This document shows positions 51,880 to 61,185 of a stretch of DNA of 64,000 nucleotides, piece after piece. The position numbers were made by a program, and so were the translations under genes. Below the pieces are notes generated by a model. The model had not been told where the DNA came from. It saw only the letters and a program-made list of their open reading frames with translations, and made no database searches. The stretch is from SIG307 sp964609025 (lineage in GTDB: Bacteria; Bacillota; Clostridia; Lachnospirales; Lachnospiraceae): positions 17,009 to 81,008 of the forward strand of contig CAZSQM010000012.1 of NCBI GenBank assembly GCA_964609025.1. The letters are read 5' to 3'. Position 1 is the stretch's first letter; each line of letters starts with the position of its first letter.

Positions 51880-52407
51880 ATGGAATATTTAAAAATCATC
51901 GGTGCGGTGTTGGTGATTGCCGCAGGCGCAGGGTTCGGTGCCTGTCCGGTACATAAAATGGCGCATAGGGCGCAGGAACTGGAAGAATTGTATTTTTGTC
52001 TGCTCCGGTTGAAAAGTGAAATCTGTCATGCGGTAAAGCCATTGCCGGAGGCTCTGAAAAGTGCCGCGGAGTGCGGAAAAAAAGCGGGCGTATACCGAAG
52101 CGCCATGCGCCGTATCGCACAACGCATGGAGGAGGGCGGCTTAGCGTATGCGGTGCTGTTAAAGCAGGAAACGGAGGAAGCGTTCCGGGGAAGTATTTTA
52201 ACGGCAGAGGAGGAAGAAGCGTTTGTACAGACCTTTCTTTCGCTTGGCGGCGCAGACCGGGACAAACAGCTTCAGGCGCTGGAATACTATGCCGAAACAG
52301 TACGGCTTGCTATCGCCGAGGAAAAGCAAAAAAAGAAGGACCGTGCGTATTTGTACCGGAGTCTTGGGATACTCGGCGGAATTTTTCTTTCGGTACTTTT
52401 GTACTAA
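51880..52407 (+). CDS. spoIIIAB: Stage III sporulation protein AB
   Basis: A 175-aa membrane protein of the GspF-like part of the channel. One N-terminal helix (5-25), a helical soluble domain (30-150) with MAHRAQELEELYFCLLRLKSEICHA, and a C-terminal helix (155-175). 3 bp after spoIIIAA. Confidence 0.93.
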   Translation: MEYLKIIGAVLVIAAGAGFGACPVHKMAHRAQELEELYFCLLRLKSEICHAVKPLPEALKSAAECGKKAGVYRSAMRRIAQRMEEGGLAYAVLLKQETEEAFRGSILTAEEEEAFVQTFLSLGGADRDKQLQALEYYAETVRLAIAEEKQKKKDRAYLYRSLGILGGIFLSVLLY

Positions 52408-52430
52408 AAGAGCGGAAGGCGGAGGTTTTT

Positions 52431-52625
52431 ATGACAATACAACTGATATTTAAAATAGCGGCGGTCGGTATTCTGGTTTCGGTCATCAATCAGGTGCTGA
52501 AACATTCCGGCAGGGAGGAGCAGGCGTTTTTGGTCAGTCTTGCGGGGCTTTTGCTGGTGCTTTTATGGATTGTGCCGTATATTGCCGAATTGTTTACGAC
52601 AATCATGAATTTATTTGAATTATAG
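52431..52625 (+). CDS. spoIIIAC: Stage III sporulation protein AC
   Basis: A 64-aa, two-helix membrane protein (IFKIAAVGILVSVINQVLKHSG and FLVSLAGLLLVLLWIVPYI). Length and pattern match SpoIIIAC, an ATP-synthase-c-like ring component. ATG 52431 follows GGAGG; the longer open frame in this phase overlaps spoIIIAB and is not used. Confidence 0.93.
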   Translation: MTIQLIFKIAAVGILVSVINQVLKHSGREEQAFLVSLAGLLLVLLWIVPYIAELFTTIMNLFEL

Positions 52626-52634
52626 GAGAAGCGT

Positions 52635-53015
52635 ATGATAAAAGTAGTGTTGATTGGTCTGGCGGCAGTGTTTGTCATTTTGTTATTAAAAGTCGGAAAG
52701 CCGGAATTTGCAATGGCGGTAAGCCTTGGCGCCTGTATTCTGCTTCTGCTGTATGCGTGCGGAAGTCTTGCAAAGGTAGTGGGAGAGCTGAAAAAACTGT
52801 TCGGGTATGTCAAACTGCCGGACGGGTATCTGGAGATTTTGTTAAAAATACTCGGCATTTCGTATCTTGCGGAATTCGGCTCCGCGCTGTGCAAAGATGC
52901 GGGACAGAGCGCCATCGGCGGACAGATTGAGCTGGTGGGGAAGTTGGCGATTCTGGCGCTGAGTATGCCGGTAGTCACCTCTTTGTTTGAAACAATCAGT
53001 AAAATGACATGGTAG
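52635..53015 (+). CDS. spoIIIAD: Stage III sporulation protein AD
   Basis: A 126-aa membrane protein, related to SpoIIIAC but with three to four helices. VVLIGLAAVFVILLLKVGKPEFAMAVSLGACILLLLYACGSL forms the first pair; KILGISYLAEFGSALCKDAGQSAIGGQIELVGKLAIL is the conserved C-terminal part. Nine bp after spoIIIAC. Confidence 0.94.
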   Translation: MIKVVLIGLAAVFVILLLKVGKPEFAMAVSLGACILLLLYACGSLAKVVGELKKLFGYVKLPDGYLEILLKILGISYLAEFGSALCKDAGQSAIGGQIELVGKLAILALSMPVVTSLFETISKMTW

Positions 53016-53028
53016 CGGAGGAAGAACA

Positions 53029-54084
53029 GTGGACACAGATTATTTTTCGTTGGACTATTCGGCGTTGGATACAACGGTAGAACGATTGTTTCCGCAGCAG
53101 GAAATTCCCGGTTTTTCGGAAATTATCTCGAGTTTCTTAGACGGAGAGATTCCCTTCGGGGAACTCTTTTCTTTACTGAAATCATCGAGCAGTCAGGGAC
53201 TGCTGTACGGCTTTCTCGGGGTAAAGGAGCTGGTCTTTGTGGCGGTTGCGGCAGCGGTGTTTTATATTCTTTCCAAAGTGGGAAAGCAGGGACAGGCTGC
53301 CCAGACAGGCTTTTTTGTAGCATATCTGTTAATTGCGGGAGGAACATTTCGAATCTATGATACATCCAGAGAAATTGTCTGCGGGGCGTTGACCTCGCTG
53401 AACGACTTTATGAAGGTGTTGTTGCCGGCGTATTGCACCGGGGTGGCGATTTGTACGGGAAGCTTCAGCGCCTCTGTCTTTTATCAGGCGGCGATGTTAG
53501 GAGTTACGGTTGTCGGTGTTGTATTAAAAAATGTGATTCTGCCTGTGGTGGGCTTATATTTTATGCTTTCGGTATTAAACCGGATTTTAGAGGAGGACTT
53601 TTTGTCAAGGCTTGCGGGTTTGTTTTATTCGGCGGCGGAGGGCCTGATGAAAATTTCGATTGGGGCAGTGCTTGGAATCGGAACGATTCAGGGAATGATT
53701 GCACCGGCGGCGGATGCGGTAAAACGCTCTGCCGTTGTAAAAACCGCCGGAGCGATTCCTGTGGTCGGGGATTTGTTGGACGGCACGGCGCAGACGGTAA
53801 TGGCGGCGGGAATTCTGCTGAAAAATACAATCGGTGCGGCGGGGGCGGTATTTGTGTTTCTGATTTGTCTGATTCCTCTGTTAAGAATCGGAATCGCAAA
53901 TGTATCGCTTAGGTTCGGCGCGGCGATTTTGCAGCCGATTTCGGACAAGCGGATTACGGACTGTCTTGGGTATGCGGCAAAGGCACATCGTCTTTTATTA
54001 AAGCTGCTTCTGAATACGATGCTGCTGTTTTTGATTACAATCCTGTTTATTGCGGTGTTGACGGGCAGTAAGGGAGGAATCTGA
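53029..54084 (+). CDS. spoIIIAE: Stage III sporulation protein AE
   Basis: A 351-aa polytopic membrane protein with about eight helices and an N-terminal soluble stretch. It starts at GTG 53029, preceded by GGAGGAAGA. It is a probable membrane platform or transporter-like part of the channel. Its stop codon overlaps the ATG of spoIIIAF by one base (TGATG). Confidence 0.93.
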   Translation: MDTDYFSLDYSALDTTVERLFPQQEIPGFSEIISSFLDGEIPFGELFSLLKSSSSQGLLYGFLGVKELVFVAVAAAVFYILSKVGKQGQAAQTGFFVAYLLIAGGTFRIYDTSREIVCGALTSLNDFMKVLLPAYCTGVAICTGSFSASVFYQAAMLGVTVVGVVLKNVILPVVGLYFMLSVLNRILEEDFLSRLAGLFYSAAEGLMKISIGAVLGIGTIQGMIAPAADAVKRSAVVKTAGAIPVVGDLLDGTAQTVMAAGILLKNTIGAAGAVFVFLICLIPLLRIGIANVSLRFGAAILQPISDKRITDCLGYAAKAHRLLLKLLLNTMLLFLITILFIAVLTGSKGGI

Positions 54085-54677
54085 TGGAAGGTGTTATTTC
54101 CTATGCAAAAACGGTGCTGTTTTTTCTGCTGTTTGTGAATCTTATCATGCAGCTGCTAAAAGGAAGCGCTTATGAGCGGTTTGTGCGCCCTGTCTGCGGT
54201 ATGATACTGGTGATCTTGATGATACACCCGATGCTTCGTTTGTTCGGTGCGGAGGAAACGTTACTGCTTCGGGCAGAGCAGAAAATTTCGCTTCTGTTAG
54301 CGCAGAACGAGCTCGGCTTTACGGTATCGGAGGAAGCCGGTTATAAGTTCGCGGTGCTTAAGGCATATGAGGAAGAATTGAAAATACAGCTGGGAGAAAT
54401 TTTGGAGGAGGAGGGGATTACTCTGATTTCGGCGGACTTTTCCGTTTCGGCGGAGGAAAAGGACTTCGGGACGGTACGCAAACTCTCGTTGACCGCCGTA
54501 AGTAAAGCTTCCGAAGAAAAAGGGAAAATTAAGATTGCACCGGTGGTGTTTGAAAGGAGTCATACAAGCGAAACGGTAAGCGCGAAAGAAATTCATATAA
54601 AGGACAAACTTGCGGACTTCTATAATCTGGAACAGGATAATATATATGTTAGTATCAAGGAGGAACAGGATGGATAA
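54084..54677 (+). CDS. spoIIIAF: Stage III sporulation protein AF
   Basis: A 197-aa membrane protein with two N-terminal helices (8-28, 38-56) and a soluble alpha/beta domain resembling the ring-building motif of SpoIIIAG/AH. It overlaps spoIIIAG by 8 bp. Confidence 0.92.
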   Translation: MEGVISYAKTVLFFLLFVNLIMQLLKGSAYERFVRPVCGMILVILMIHPMLRLFGAEETLLLRAEQKISLLLAQNELGFTVSEEAGYKFAVLKAYEEELKIQLGEILEEEGITLISADFSVSAEEKDFGTVRKLSLTAVSKASEEKGKIKIAPVVFERSHTSETVSAKEIHIKDKLADFYNLEQDNIYVSIKEEQDG

Positions 54678-55212
54678 AAAGACAAAGAAAGAACCCGGTA
54701 TCAAGGAGTGGGCAATCATTCTTGCCGCGGGAGCACTGCTTTTGCTTTTATCCGTGCCTGATTTGTTTCGCGGCGAAAAGGAAGAAACGGTAACCTCCAA
54801 AGAGGTTGTGCAGCAAAACGTTACGCAGCAGAAAAGTTATGCGGAGCAGATGGAAGAAAAGCTGGAGGGGATGCTTTTAAAGGTAAAGGGAGTTACATCG
54901 GCAAAGGTTGTGATTACCGTAAAATCAACCACGGAGAAGGTTGTGCTGCAGGATACGACAGCCGACGCGGAGCAGTTACAGGAGGAGGACGGAAACGGCG
55001 GACTTCGCAGTTCGCAAAAGACGACGGAGGAAAAAAAGACGGTACTGTCAGGAGAAAATGAACCGTATCTGACGAAGGAACTGACGCCCGAGGTAGAAGG
55101 AGTGGTTGTCGTCCTTTCCGGTGCAGAAGCGCAGAGCGTACTGGCAATATCAGAGGCGGTACAGGCATTATTTGATATTCCGGCACATAAGGTAAAGATA
55201 ATAAACAATTGA
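54670..55212 (+). CDS. spoIIIAG: Stage III sporulation protein AG
   Basis: A 180-aa protein with one transmembrane helix (about 15-33) and a ring-building-motif domain (KSYAEQMEEKLEGMLLKVKGVTSAKVVITVKS to the C-terminus) that in Bacillus assembles into a large ring between the two membranes. A charged, low-complexity insert (110-135) interrupts the domain, as in other SpoIIIAG proteins. ATG 54670 follows AAGGAGGAACAGG. Confidence 0.94.
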   Translation: MDKKTKKEPGIKEWAIILAAGALLLLLSVPDLFRGEKEETVTSKEVVQQNVTQQKSYAEQMEEKLEGMLLKVKGVTSAKVVITVKSTTEKVVLQDTTADAEQLQEEDGNGGLRSSQKTTEEKKTVLSGENEPYLTKELTPEVEGVVVVLSGAEAQSVLAISEAVQALFDIPAHKVKIINN

Positions 55213-55225
55213 TTCGGAGGTCAGA

Positions 55226-55930
55226 ATGAAAGGAATTTTTAAGAAAAACCAGGTGATTATTACGGCACTGGCGCTTATGATAGCGGTTGCGGGGTATCTT
55301 CAAATGGCAGGGGATACCAAAAGAAACGGCGCACAGGAAACGGCACGAACCCAAAACGGCGCGGAGGGCTATTATCAGATTACGGCGGGAAATCTTTCGG
55401 ATTATTATGCGGACATTTCGGACGAAGATGCGGCGGGAGCGTCGCTTGCGGCAAGTGAAAACGAAGGTGCGAGGGCGGTTTTGGCAGAAACGCAGGGGGA
55501 TACGAAGCTGGCGGACGGGAGCGAACTGGCGGAGGACCCGGGAGAAGCGGTTTTGGTCAGTACGACTATCCGGGGGGATTATGCAGTCAATGCAAAACTG
55601 AACAGAGAACAGACGCGGGCAAAAAACAAAGAAATTTTAATGGATCTGCTCGGGGATGCAAGCATTTCGGAGGCGCAGAAGCAGGAAACGATTGACGTCC
55701 TTTTAGAGATGACCGCAATTTCCGAAAAGGAACAGGCGGCGGAGCTTTTGCTGGAAGCAAAAGGGTTTGCGGACCCTGTTGTCAATATTGTCGGAGAGGA
55801 AGTGGACGTAGTCATCAATGCCACCAGTGTTACCGACCGCCAGATTGCACAGATTGAAGATATTGTGATGCGCAAGACCGGCGCGGCGGCGGAACATATT
55901 GTAATCATGGCGGCGGTACAGGAAGATTAG
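55226..55930 (+). CDS. spoIIIAH: Stage III sporulation protein AH
   Basis: A 234-aa protein with one helix (9-26), a long unstructured spacer (30-125) and a YscJ/FliF-like ring-building domain (NREQTRAKNKEILMDLLGD to VVINATSVTDRQIAQIEDIVMRKTG). In Bacillus it binds SpoIIQ from the forespore. This closes the eight-gene operon. Confidence 0.94.
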   Translation: MKGIFKKNQVIITALALMIAVAGYLQMAGDTKRNGAQETARTQNGAEGYYQITAGNLSDYYADISDEDAAGASLAASENEGARAVLAETQGDTKLADGSELAEDPGEAVLVSTTIRGDYAVNAKLNREQTRAKNKEILMDLLGDASISEAQKQETIDVLLEMTAISEKEQAAELLLEAKGFADPVVNIVGEEVDVVINATSVTDRQIAQIEDIVMRKTGAAAEHIVIMAAVQED

Positions 55931-55954
55931 TTTTTGCAAATCCCGGAAAAACAC

Positions 55955-55983
55955 TTTTCAATTTCTAAAATAAATGATATACT
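55955..55983 (+). promoter_or_regulatory. Possible promoter of the Asp23-nusB operon
   Basis: TTTTCA (55955-55960) and TATACT (55978-55983) with 17-bp spacing. The -35 box is a poor match, but a vegetative promoter is expected here because the downstream genes are essential and the upstream operon is sporulation-specific. Confidence 0.45.
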
Positions 55984-56056
55984 ATATACGATTGAGATAA
56001 ATTGCAGTGCCGGGAACACAGCTTTGTGCGGTATGCTGCAGGAAACGGAGGCAGTT

Positions 56057-56449
56057 ATGGCAAAGGATAGTGAAACGAAAAATGCAAGTTGGTCCTCAAA
56101 GGAAGTGGATTCCATCGGGGAAGTAATGATAGCGGACGATGTGATTGCAACGATTGCGGGATTGGCAGCAACCGAAATCGAAGGTGTTTCGGCAATGCAG
56201 GGAAACTTAACGAACGAATTGGTCGGTAAGCTCGGTGTGAAGAATCTGACAAAGGGAGTCCGTATCGAGATAGACGAAGATACGGTTTCGGTGGATTTGT
56301 CCATTCAGATGTGCTACGGATACAGTATTCCTAAGACCTGCAAGGCAATCCAGGAGCGTGTGAAGAACGCCGTTGAAAATATGGTGGGGCTTTCCGTATC
56401 GGCTGTCAATGTTCACATTGTAGGCGTTGATACCAATACCACAAGATAA
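56057..56449 (+). CDS. Asp23/Gls24 family protein
   Basis: A 130-aa protein with the Asp23 fold (GEVMIADDVIATIAGLAATEIEGVSAM and VEIDEDTVSVDLSIQMCYGYSIPKTCKAIQERVKNAVENMVGL). The family is linked to envelope stress and, in this exact position before nusB, is widely conserved in Firmicutes (YqhY). ATG 56057 follows GGAGGCAG. Interaction partners are unclear. Confidence 0.92.
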   Translation: MAKDSETKNASWSSKEVDSIGEVMIADDVIATIAGLAATEIEGVSAMQGNLTNELVGKLGVKNLTKGVRIEIDEDTVSVDLSIQMCYGYSIPKTCKAIQERVKNAVENMVGLSVSAVNVHIVGVDTNTTR

Positions 56450-56460
56450 GGGAGATTTTT

Positions 56461-56907
56461 ATGACAAGGCGCGAATTAAGGGAACATACCTTTATGTTAT
56501 TATTCCGCAGGGATTTTCATGATGCGGAGGAAATGGAAGAACAGATTTCGTTTTACTTTAACGGGGTGGATTTGTCGGAGGAGGCGGGCGAACAGACGCA
56601 TTACCGGTTCTTGACGGCGCCGGAGGGCGAGGATGCCGAGGAGGTAAAAAAGCGGTTTTATGAGGTGTGCAGCCATCGTGATGAAATCGACGCCATGCTT
56701 GCTGAGGCAACCAGCGGCTGGCGTCTGGAGCGTATCGGAAAGGTTGAGCTTACGCTGCTTCGACTTGCGCTGTTTGAAATACGTTTCGATGAAAAAATTC
56801 CGGATAAGGTAGCAATCAACGAAGCCGTAGAGCTTGCAAAAAAGTACGGTGCGGACGCGTCTTCCGGCTTTATCAACGGTGTTTTGGCAAAGTTAGTGGA
56901 GGCGTAG
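56461..56907 (+). CDS. nusB: Transcription antitermination factor NusB
   Basis: A 148-aa all-helical RNA-binding protein that acts with NusE/S10 on rRNA antitermination. RRELREHTFMLLFRRDFHD opens it; LLRLALFEIRFDEKIPDKVAINEAVELAKKYGADASSGFINGVLAKL closes it. Eleven bp after the Asp23 gene, with RBS GGGAG. Confidence 0.95.
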   Translation: MTRRELREHTFMLLFRRDFHDAEEMEEQISFYFNGVDLSEEAGEQTHYRFLTAPEGEDAEEVKKRFYEVCSHRDEIDAMLAEATSGWRLERIGKVELTLLRLALFEIRFDEKIPDKVAINEAVELAKKYGADASSGFINGVLAKLVEA

Positions 56908-56928
56908 GCTTACGGACAGGAGGCGGGA

Positions 56929-58152
56929 ATGAACCAGCCGGTTTTTTCGGTCAGTCAGGTGAATGCGTATATTAAACAGATGTTTTCGAAGAATGACAGG
57001 TTACGGATGCTTGCCGTAAAAGGCGAGGTGTCAAACTGCAAGTATCATTCTTCGGGACATCTGTATTTTACGATTAAGGATAAAATGGGACAGCTATCCT
57101 GCGTGATGTTTGCAAGCGCATGCAGGAATCTGTCCTTTACCGTGCAGGAGGGACAAAGTGTCGTTGTTTACGGCAGTATTCAGGTATATGAGCGGGACGG
57201 GAAGTATCAGCTTTATGCGGAAGCAATCGAAAAAGACGGTGTCGGACTTTTGTATGAGCAGACTGAACTGTTAAAGCGCCGTCTGGCGGAGGAGGGGTTA
57301 TTCGATGCAGACAGGAAAAAGCCGATACCGGTTTATGTAAAGACCGTAGGAATCGTTACGGCTCAGACGGGGGCAGCGATTCGGGACATCGTGCAGATTG
57401 CAAACCGCCGCAACCCTTATGTGCAGCTTGTGTTACAGCCTGCGCTCGTACAGGGAGAGGCTGCGCCGGAAAGTCTGGTCCGGGCGCTCCGGGCACTTGA
57501 CGCAAGGCATCCCGATGTGATTATTATCGGCAGAGGAGGCGGAAGCGCCGAGGATTTGATGGCGTTTAACACAGAATCGGTCGTACGCGCGGTAGCGGAG
57601 TGCGCGACGCCGGTCATCAGTGCTGTCGGTCATGAAACGGATGTTTCCCTGACGGACTTTGCGGCAGATTTGCGCGCGCCGACTCCGAGTGCGGCGGCGG
57701 AGCTTGCCGTGTACGAATACCGGGTGCTTGCGGAAGAACTGGCGGAGTTTCACACCGATATTACCTATGCAATGTGCCGGAAGATTGCTGCGGCACGCGC
57801 CCGCGCGGAGGCGGCCGGAGAGAAGCTTGCGAGGGTCGGGCCGTTCGGGGCGTTAAAAGAGAAAAAGATACAGCTGGTTTACGCAGAGGAGCGGATGGAA
57901 CAGGCCATAAAGCGCCAGCTTGTGCGGCAGAAACACCGTTTGGAGCTGCTTGCGGGCAGACTGCACGCCGTATCGCCTGCCGCCAGACTTTCCGGCGGGT
58001 ATGCCTTTGTGACCGCAAAGGGGAACCGCCCGTTAAAGTCGATTGCGGAAGTGGAACCGAACGATACGGTCAGAGTTTCGCTGCGTGACGGCTCATTTAC
58101 GGCAAGGGTAGAGCAAAAAGAAGCAGAGTACAGAAAGGAGGCCGAAGCGTAG
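56929..58152 (+). CDS. xseA: Exodeoxyribonuclease VII large subunit
   Basis: A 407-aa single-strand exonuclease subunit. N-terminal OB fold (VSQVNAYIKQMFSKND...GHLYFTIKDK), catalytic region with VGIVTAQTGAAIRDI, IIIGRGGGSAEDLMAFN and ISAVGHETDVSLTDFAAD, and a coiled-coil tail. The stop overlaps the xseB start by one base. Confidence 0.96.
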   Translation: MNQPVFSVSQVNAYIKQMFSKNDRLRMLAVKGEVSNCKYHSSGHLYFTIKDKMGQLSCVMFASACRNLSFTVQEGQSVVVYGSIQVYERDGKYQLYAEAIEKDGVGLLYEQTELLKRRLAEEGLFDADRKKPIPVYVKTVGIVTAQTGAAIRDIVQIANRRNPYVQLVLQPALVQGEAAPESLVRALRALDARHPDVIIIGRGGGSAEDLMAFNTESVVRAVAECATPVISAVGHETDVSLTDFAADLRAPTPSAAAELAVYEYRVLAEELAEFHTDITYAMCRKIAAARARAEAAGEKLARVGPFGALKEKKIQLVYAEERMEQAIKRQLVRQKHRLELLAGRLHAVSPAARLSGGYAFVTAKGNRPLKSIAEVEPNDTVRVSLRDGSFTARVEQKEAEYRKEAEA

Positions 58153-58397
58153 TGACGGCAAAAGGAGAGGAAACGAAAACCGCAGCAAAGAAAAAAACGG
58201 AGAAGAAACCGGAAAAGAAGCGGACGTTAGAGGAGCTTTTTGCGGAGCTGGAAACGGTTACGGCGGAACTGGAAGCGGACGAGCTGCCGTTAGAGGAAGC
58301 CTTTTTAAAGTACCGCAGAGGAATGGAGCTTTTAAAGGAATGCAATGCCGCGGTGGATACGGTAGAAAAGGAATTGCAGATTTTGGAGGAAGCCTGA
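58152..58397 (+). CDS. xseB: Exodeoxyribonuclease VII small subunit
   Basis: An 81-aa helical protein. A basic Lys/Thr tail of about 25 residues, absent from most XseB, precedes the family core TLEELFAELETVTAELEADELPLEEAFLKYRRGMELLKECN. GTG start overlapping the xseA stop; its own stop overlaps the ispA start. Confidence 0.93.
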   Translation: MTAKGEETKTAAKKKTEKKPEKKRTLEELFAELETVTAELEADELPLEEAFLKYRRGMELLKECNAAVDTVEKELQILEEA

Positions 58398-59278
58398 TGG
58401 AGTTTAAGGAACAAAGAAAGCAGAAAACAGAGGAAATCAACCGGATTCTTCGCAGGTATTTCCCGGAGGAAACAGGCGAGGAGCATCTCCTTTGCGAAGC
58501 GATGAATTACAGTGTGGCAGTCGGCGGCAAGCGAATCCGGCCGATGCTTCTTATGGAAACATACCGGATGTTTGGCGGAACGGATGCTTCGGCAGAGCCT
58601 TTTGCTGCGGCGCTGGAACTGATACACACCTATTCTCTGGTTCATGACGACCTTCCGGCAATGGATAATGACAATTACCGCCGAGGGCAGCTTACGACCC
58701 ATGCAAAGTTCGGAGAGGCAATCGGCATCCTTGCGGGGGACGCCTTACTTAACTATGCTTTTGAGATTATGAGCGGAGCGGTCTGCGTTCAGGGAGCACG
58801 CGGGGCGGCAGCGATGAAAATTATTGCGGAAAAAGCCGGCGTGCGGGGGATGATTGCCGGACAGACGGTAGATTTGGTATCTACGGGAAAGCCGCTTTCC
58901 GCGGAGCTTTTAGACTATATTAACGAACGGAAGACCTCGGCGCTTTTATGTGCGGCGCTTATGGCAGGCGCGGCACTTGCGGGAGCGAAGGAGGAGGAGC
59001 TTCGCATTTTGGAACAGGCAGGAAATTATGTCGGACTGGCATTTCAGATAAAGGATGATATCTTAGATGTGACCGGAGATGAGAAAAAGCTCGGAAAGCC
59101 GCTGCACAGCGATGAAAAAAACGAGAAAAAAACCTATGTGACCTTAATCGGAATCGATGAGGCGGAGCGAAAGGTACAGCAGTATTCCGAACAGGCGGTA
59201 AGTCTGCTTGCAGGCCTGCCCTATGAAAATCCGTTTTTAAGAGAACTGTTATTGTCTTTGGCGGGACGGGAATACTAA
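58397..59278 (+). CDS. ispA: Farnesyl/geranyl diphosphate synthase
   Basis: A 293-aa trans-prenyltransferase that condenses IPP with allylic diphosphates. First Asp-rich motif: VHDDLPAMDND; second: FQIKDDILDVTGD; substrate motif GGKRIRPML. Length and motifs suggest a C15 product. Start ATG 58397 overlaps the xseB stop; next is dxs, which supplies the same pathway. Confidence 0.94.
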   Translation: MEFKEQRKQKTEEINRILRRYFPEETGEEHLLCEAMNYSVAVGGKRIRPMLLMETYRMFGGTDASAEPFAAALELIHTYSLVHDDLPAMDNDNYRRGQLTTHAKFGEAIGILAGDALLNYAFEIMSGAVCVQGARGAAAMKIIAEKAGVRGMIAGQTVDLVSTGKPLSAELLDYINERKTSALLCAALMAGAALAGAKEEELRILEQAGNYVGLAFQIKDDILDVTGDEKKLGKPLHSDEKNEKKTYVTLIGIDEAERKVQQYSEQAVSLLAGLPYENPFLRELLLSLAGREY

Positions 59279-59306
59279 GAGTTACAAAAGCTTCGGAGGC
59301 GAAATT

Positions 59307-61172
59307 ATGAAAGGCTTGCTGGAACAAATCAATCAGCCGAACGATATCAAGAAAATAAATCAAAAGGATTACGAAAGATTAGCGAAAGAAATCCGTGCCT
59401 TTTTAGTCCGGAGTGTCAGTAAAACCGGAGGGCATCTCGCGTCTAATCTGGGCGCGGTGGAGCTTACCATGGCGCTGCACCTTGTAATGGATTTCCCGGA
59501 GGACAAGCTGATTTTTGACGTGGGGCATCAGTCCTATACCCATAAAATTTTAACGGGACGCAGAAAAGAGTTTCCTACCCTTAGACGCTACGAGGGATTG
59601 AGCGGGTTCCCGAAGCGCGGGGAGAGCGACTGCGACGCTTTTGATACGGGACACAGTTCCACCTCCATTTCTGCGGCGGCAGGACTTGCCGTGGCAAGAG
59701 ATTTGGAAGGAAAGCATTACCGGGTGGCGGCGGTCATCGGGGACGGGGCGCTTTCGGGCGGTATGGCGTATGAAGCGTTAAACCATATCGGCGGCAGTCG
59801 TTCGAATATGCTGATTGTGTTAAACGATAATCAGATGTCGATTTCGGAAAATATCGGCGGTATGGCAACGTACCTCGGAAAGCTCCGCACCAATACAAAG
59901 TACGTCGGGTTTAAGGATGACTTGGAGCAGACCCTGAGAAAGACCCGCCTCGGTACAAAGCTGGTCTATAAGTTAAAGCGCTCCAAGGACTCCATTAAAC
60001 ATCTGATTGTGCCGGGCATGTTTTTTGAAGACATGGGGATTACCTACATCGGTCCGATTGACGGACACAACATTGAGTTGATGGTACGCGCTTTTCGTAC
60101 CGCATTTGCGGCCAATAAGCCGGTACTTGTCCACGTGGTAACGGAAAAAGGACACGGCTATGAGTTCGCGAAAAAAGACCCAAGCGCTTTTCACGGAGTG
60201 GAGCCGTTTAATGTAAAAACCGGAAAGGTCTTGACTGCGTCCAAAGAAAAGAGCTATACCTCCGTATTTTCGGAGGCGGTTTGCGAATTGGCGGAGCAAA
60301 ACGAAAAAATCGCGGCAATTACCGCAGCAATGCCGCAGGGAACAGGTCTTACGGAGTTCGGGAAAAGGTACCCGGAACGCTTTTTTGATGTAGGAATTGC
60401 GGAGGAGCATGCCGTAACCTTTGCGGCCGGGCTTGCGGCAGGAGGTTACCAGCCGATTGTGGCGGTTTATTCCACCTTTTTGCAGCGCGCCTACGACCAG
60501 ATTGTGCACGATGTGTGCGTTGGCGGGCTTCCGGTTATTTTTGCGGTAGACCGTGCCGGGATTGTGGGAAACGACGGCGAAACCCATCAGGGAATCTTAG
60601 ATATTTCCTATCTGGCACATATTCCGGGAATGACCGTGATGGCACCGAGGGACGGTGCGGAATTAAAGGCGATGCTTCGCTTTGCGGTAAAGTTAAAAAA
60701 GCCGGTGGCACTGCGGTATCCGCGGGGCGCGGCGTGCGATATTACGGAGTGTCCGCTCACACCGCTGGTTTACGGAGAGGCAGAGGTGTTGTATGCGGAA
60801 AACGAGATTGCGCTTTTAGCGGTGGGCAGCATGGTGGAAACGGCATTACAGGTCAGAAAACTGTTGCGCGCGGGAGCGTACCGCGTTACGGTAGTAAATA
60901 TGCGGTTTATTTCCCCACTTGATACAAAAGTGCTGGACGATGCAGCCGAACAGTGCCGCCTGATTGTTACGATGGAAGAAAATATTCATGCGGGCGGTTT
61001 CGGTGAAAAGGTTGCGGCATATTTTGCGGAGCGGGGGAGAACGGTGCGTATGAAAAATATCGCACTTCCGAATCATTATATCGAGCACGGAGATGCGGCG
61101 GTATTACGGGAAAAGTACGGACTGACGGCAGAGAAAATCGCCGAAGAGATAAGAGTTGCTTATCATGGTTAA
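59307..61172 (+). CDS. dxs: 1-deoxy-D-xylulose-5-phosphate synthase
   Basis: A 621-aa thiamine-diphosphate enzyme, the entry step of the MEP isoprenoid pathway. Features: HLASNLGAVELTMALH, DVGHQSYTHKILTGR, the ThDP site GDGALSGGMAYEALNH with LNDNQMSIS, DVGIAEEHAVTFAAGLA, and DRAGIVGNDGETHQG in the second half. Length matches the family. RBS TTCGGAGG. Confidence 0.97.
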   Translation: MKGLLEQINQPNDIKKINQKDYERLAKEIRAFLVRSVSKTGGHLASNLGAVELTMALHLVMDFPEDKLIFDVGHQSYTHKILTGRRKEFPTLRRYEGLSGFPKRGESDCDAFDTGHSSTSISAAAGLAVARDLEGKHYRVAAVIGDGALSGGMAYEALNHIGGSRSNMLIVLNDNQMSISENIGGMATYLGKLRTNTKYVGFKDDLEQTLRKTRLGTKLVYKLKRSKDSIKHLIVPGMFFEDMGITYIGPIDGHNIELMVRAFRTAFAANKPVLVHVVTEKGHGYEFAKKDPSAFHGVEPFNVKTGKVLTASKEKSYTSVFSEAVCELAEQNEKIAAITAAMPQGTGLTEFGKRYPERFFDVGIAEEHAVTFAAGLAAGGYQPIVAVYSTFLQRAYDQIVHDVCVGGLPVIFAVDRAGIVGNDGETHQGILDISYLAHIPGMTVMAPRDGAELKAMLRFAVKLKKPVALRYPRGAACDITECPLTPLVYGEAEVLYAENEIALLAVGSMVETALQVRKLLRAGAYRVTVVNMRFISPLDTKVLDDAAEQCRLIVTMEENIHAGGFGEKVAAYFAERGRTVRMKNIALPNHYIEHGDAAVLREKYGLTAEKIAEEIRVAYHG

Positions 61173-61185
61173 GCGGAGGAACGGA

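Noticed and set aside
52490..53074. 194-codon antisense frame over spoIIIAC-AD
   Set aside because: Both strands cannot be coding here; the + strand genes match known families and order.
59973..60587. 204-codon antisense frame within dxs
   Set aside because: It lies fully inside the conserved dxs coding sequence and has no promoter or RBS of its own.
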